NCBI RefSeq assembly: GCF_019693215.1
Contig: NZ_CP081183.1
Span: forward strand, 995,226 to 1,059,225
Reading direction: 5' to 3'
DNA from: Salinarchaeum sp. IM2453
GTDB lineage: Archaea; Halobacteriota; Halobacteria; Halobacteriales; Salinarchaeaceae
Length of the DNA: 64,000 nucleotides
Shown here: piece after piece, positions 62,284 to 64,000 of the stretch
Layout: every line of letters begins with the position of its first letter
How positions within the stretch are numbered: the first letter of the stretch is position 1
The notes under the pieces: model-generated
What the model saw: the letters and a program-made list of their open reading frames with translations, nothing else
The model's database searches: none
What the model was told of the DNA's origin: nothing
Program-made: the position numbers and the translations under genes

Positions 62284-63607
62284 AGTTTCCTCCGTCAGTT
62301 GCTGCTGTCTGTTGGTTCGGTTGATCTATTCCATCAAAATCGAGATCGTCCTTTGATGGCTCCTGCTCGTAATGCTCTTCGTATCGGGTTCCCTGTGCAA
62401 TCTCAGTCAATACCTCGTCCATTGTTGAGGCATCAACAGTCATCTGATCGCGGAGGACTTTATCGACATCTCGCACTGCTGCAGTCTCTGAGGCAATTTC
62501 TATTGCACTCATGGCAGTTAGGAGATCTCTGCCTATCATTGCCTCATCTTTCAGAATCTCCCTATTTGCGTCAATTTTTCCTTTCTCAATAGCCAGCTCT
62601 CGATCATTGGCAAGTCCTGGCCATGTGCCATTTGCAGTGTTTGATTGTGGATCAAAATCTCGCACTAAATGCGCTCTCCCTCCAGGAGTCATAAGTGACA
62701 CAATACCTCCATCAACCTCCAACTCCTCAATGCGCTCTGGAGGCCCACTGTATGCTGCAATTGATCCAGTACCATTTTGAGCTGCATCAATAACCTCTGA
62801 GGCATCCAGATCAATGATCCACTCTCGATGTGGATCATACACTCGATTAACCAGAATATACACGGGGATAAGTGCCAACACTGTTGCAGCAATTGATCCT
62901 GCAACTAACAATCTCTGGAGGTCTGAAAGAGCACTCCACATCTCTGGAGGAGTTGGAGCATATCCAACAAGCGTAGCCAGCACATACAACGATGCAACAA
63001 ACCACACGAATACCTTAGATCTGCTGTCAGCAGCTGATTTTGCTCCTCTGATAACTCTCTCTCGAACTCCCTCAACAGGATCAGATTCAATCTCGATTTT
63101 CTTCTCACTAAATAGCTCTGTCCAATTATTGTGATGCTTCCGTCGCAGATTACCAACAACCAATCCTAATGCTAAGATAGATCCAAGGATGCCAGAGGCA
63201 GCTGCAAGTTGCACCAATTGCGTTGTTGGCTGCTCAGTCAAAATTGTAATGCCAGTATCTCCTTCATACGTGTAGGCATCTCCCTCAGAGGCAACGAAAA
63301 TTTGTTCTTCAGAAATTGGTATCTCAACAGTTAGCTGCTCTCCAGGAGATACTCGAACGGACTCAAATCCAAATGATCCAGTATCATCTGCCAGCTCTCC
63401 AACGGAGGCAGATTCTGGCTCATCTGCCTGCAGCGTGATCTCTGCAGTGCTATCATCAAACTCAACAGCAACCAATTCAAGAGTTGAATCATCAAACTGG
63501 TAGATAATTTCCTGCGTATCTCCAGCAGGATCATCATCAGCTGCAGCTGTGCCAACTCCTGATAAGCAAACTACTACAATCATCAAAACAGTTGCTGCTC
63601 GATGCAT
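62267..63607 (-). CDS. Large secreted/membrane protein of the virus-like operon
   Basis: 446 residues. A signal peptide (residues 1-23, hydrophobic ...VCLSGVGTAAADD), an acidic beta-rich ectodomain (25-130), a transmembrane helix (about 131-153), a soluble part, two more helices (199-217 and 233-253) and an acidic C-terminal region. The architecture and position resemble the large membrane protein of the pleolipovirus core block. Its start lies two bases after the preceding gene's stop. Function unknown. Confidence 0.72.
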   Translation of the reverse strand: MHRAATVLMIVVVCLSGVGTAAADDDPAGDTQEIIYQFDDSTLELVAVEFDDSTAEITLQADEPESASVGELADDTGSFGFESVRVSPGEQLTVEIPISEEQIFVASEGDAYTYEGDTGITILTEQPTTQLVQLAAASGILGSILALGLVVGNLRRKHHNNWTELFSEKKIEIESDPVEGVRERVIRGAKSAADSRSKVFVWFVASLYVLATLVGYAPTPPEMWSALSDLQRLLVAGSIAATVLALIPVYILVNRVYDPHREWIIDLDASEVIDAAQNGTGSIAAYSGPPERIEELEVDGGIVSLMTPGGRAHLVRDFDPQSNTANGTWPGLANDRELAIEKGKIDANREILKDEAMIGRDLLTAMSAIEIASETAAVRDVDKVLRDQMTVDASTMDEVLTEIAQGTRYEEHYEQEPSKDDLDFDGIDQPNQQTAATDGGNYGASN

Positions 63608-63609
63608 GA

Positions 63610-64000
63610 CTAATCACTCAGTAATGCATATGCAAGTGCTCCTCCAGGGACAAGCCACGCCCACCGTGGAATGTCTGGTATAAGATCATCTGATCCTGGC
63701 ACACCAGGGAGATCTGGAGGTGACCAATATTGATCCTGTTGCAGTGACTCTTGATATTCTTCGCTATCTTCCAGATATTCGAGGAACTCATCAACATTGT
63801 ACTGGTCATATTCAGGGTCGTCCCAACCTTCGGACTCTTCGATTTCTTCCCCGTCTGTATCTGTCATTTTCTCAATTGAAATAGAACCTAATGTCATGTT
63901 AACTTCCTCAGACTCCAGAGCATCGTAAAATGTTGAGAATCGGGGAATAATTTGATCGTATTGATCTGGATATACCAGTGGTTCAAAACCCTCATTATCG
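63610..64000 (-). CDS. C-terminal part of a surface-anchored protein, continues beyond the window
   Basis: The frame is open from the window edge and ends at 63610. The chain is very acidic (DEFLEYLEDSEEYQESLQ..) and terminates in a single hydrophobic anchor (WAWLVPGGALAYALLSD). An ATG at 63897 or 63867 would give a separate small protein, but open acidic coding continues upstream, so a longer gene is more likely; the spike-protein slot of pleolipoviruses would be here. That identity is inference. Confidence 0.6.
   Translation of the reverse strand, partial: DNEGFEPLVYPDQYDQIIPRFSTFYDALESEEVNMTLGSISIEKMTDTDGEEIEESEGWDDPEYDQYNVDEFLEYLEDSEEYQESLQQDQYWSPPDLPGVPGSDDLIPDIPRWAWLVPGGALAYALLSD

Noticed and set aside
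1-64000. CRISPR array associated with the RAMP fragments
   Set aside because: No regularly spaced direct repeats with unique spacers were seen anywhere in the window.

Overview
The window is chromosomal DNA of a low-G+C extreme halophile, most likely Haloquadratum or a close relative. This rests on very acidic proteins, haloarchaeal family content (HmgA, CofE/Mer, TiaS, LOR/SDH-type ornithine cyclodeaminase, Rpa3/RpaP3, OapABC, PolD small subunit), TATA-type promoters, an A+T-rich third codon position and a mini-intein in the OapA GTPase. The genus is inference; the class is firm.

Layout. 1-31.7 kb is ordinary chromosome: an XPB-like helicase and uvrC (repair), msrA, metY-metX, serB-ilvA, a SpoIIM-like membrane protein, citrate synthase, tiaS, a universal stress protein, a rhodanese/metallo-beta-lactamase protein, a ribK-ribB operon, ilvE, a LOR/SDH-type cyclodeaminase, and mer-cofE (coenzyme F420). 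Two G+C-richer islands (about 6.7-7.6 kb and 24.5-25.1 kb) hold decayed RAMP-fold (Cas-like) gene fragments, each bracketed by related inverted repeats. 29.5-33.7 kb is the replication origin: oapC-oapB-oapA on the left, an intergenic origin with inverted ORB boxes around an AT-rich core, and orc1/cdc6 on the right. Third-position base preference flips between strands at this point. 33.8-53.8 kb continues with chromosomal genes: sec11, PolD small subunit, lysC, an XPD-like helicase, a VLRF1/Vms1-like protein, hmgA, nadABC, an SDR and rpa3-rpap3. It also holds a PAS histidine kinase gene split by an intact TnpB-only insertion sequence.

From the tRNA-His gene at 54.4 kb to the right edge the sequence looks like an integrated element: a coupled zinc-ribbon/winged-helix operon, toxin-antitoxin-like genes, a catalytic-domain-only tyrosine recombinase, and a minus-strand four-gene block whose order (surface/anchor protein, large membrane protein, polytopic membrane protein, AAA-type ATPase) resembles the conserved block of haloarchaeal pleolipoviruses. 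The polytopic protein of this block carries microbial-rhodopsin signatures, including the helix C motif YADW..TTP, helix F W..YPVVW and a helix G lysine. A rhodopsin-like protein inside a virus-like structural operon is the most striking observation here. The element runs past the window end.

Short hairpin repeats related to TnpB-element ends recur through the window; at least four lie in the same orientation 0-15 bases after a stop codon and may serve as terminators or small RNAs. No rRNA gene or CRISPR array was seen.
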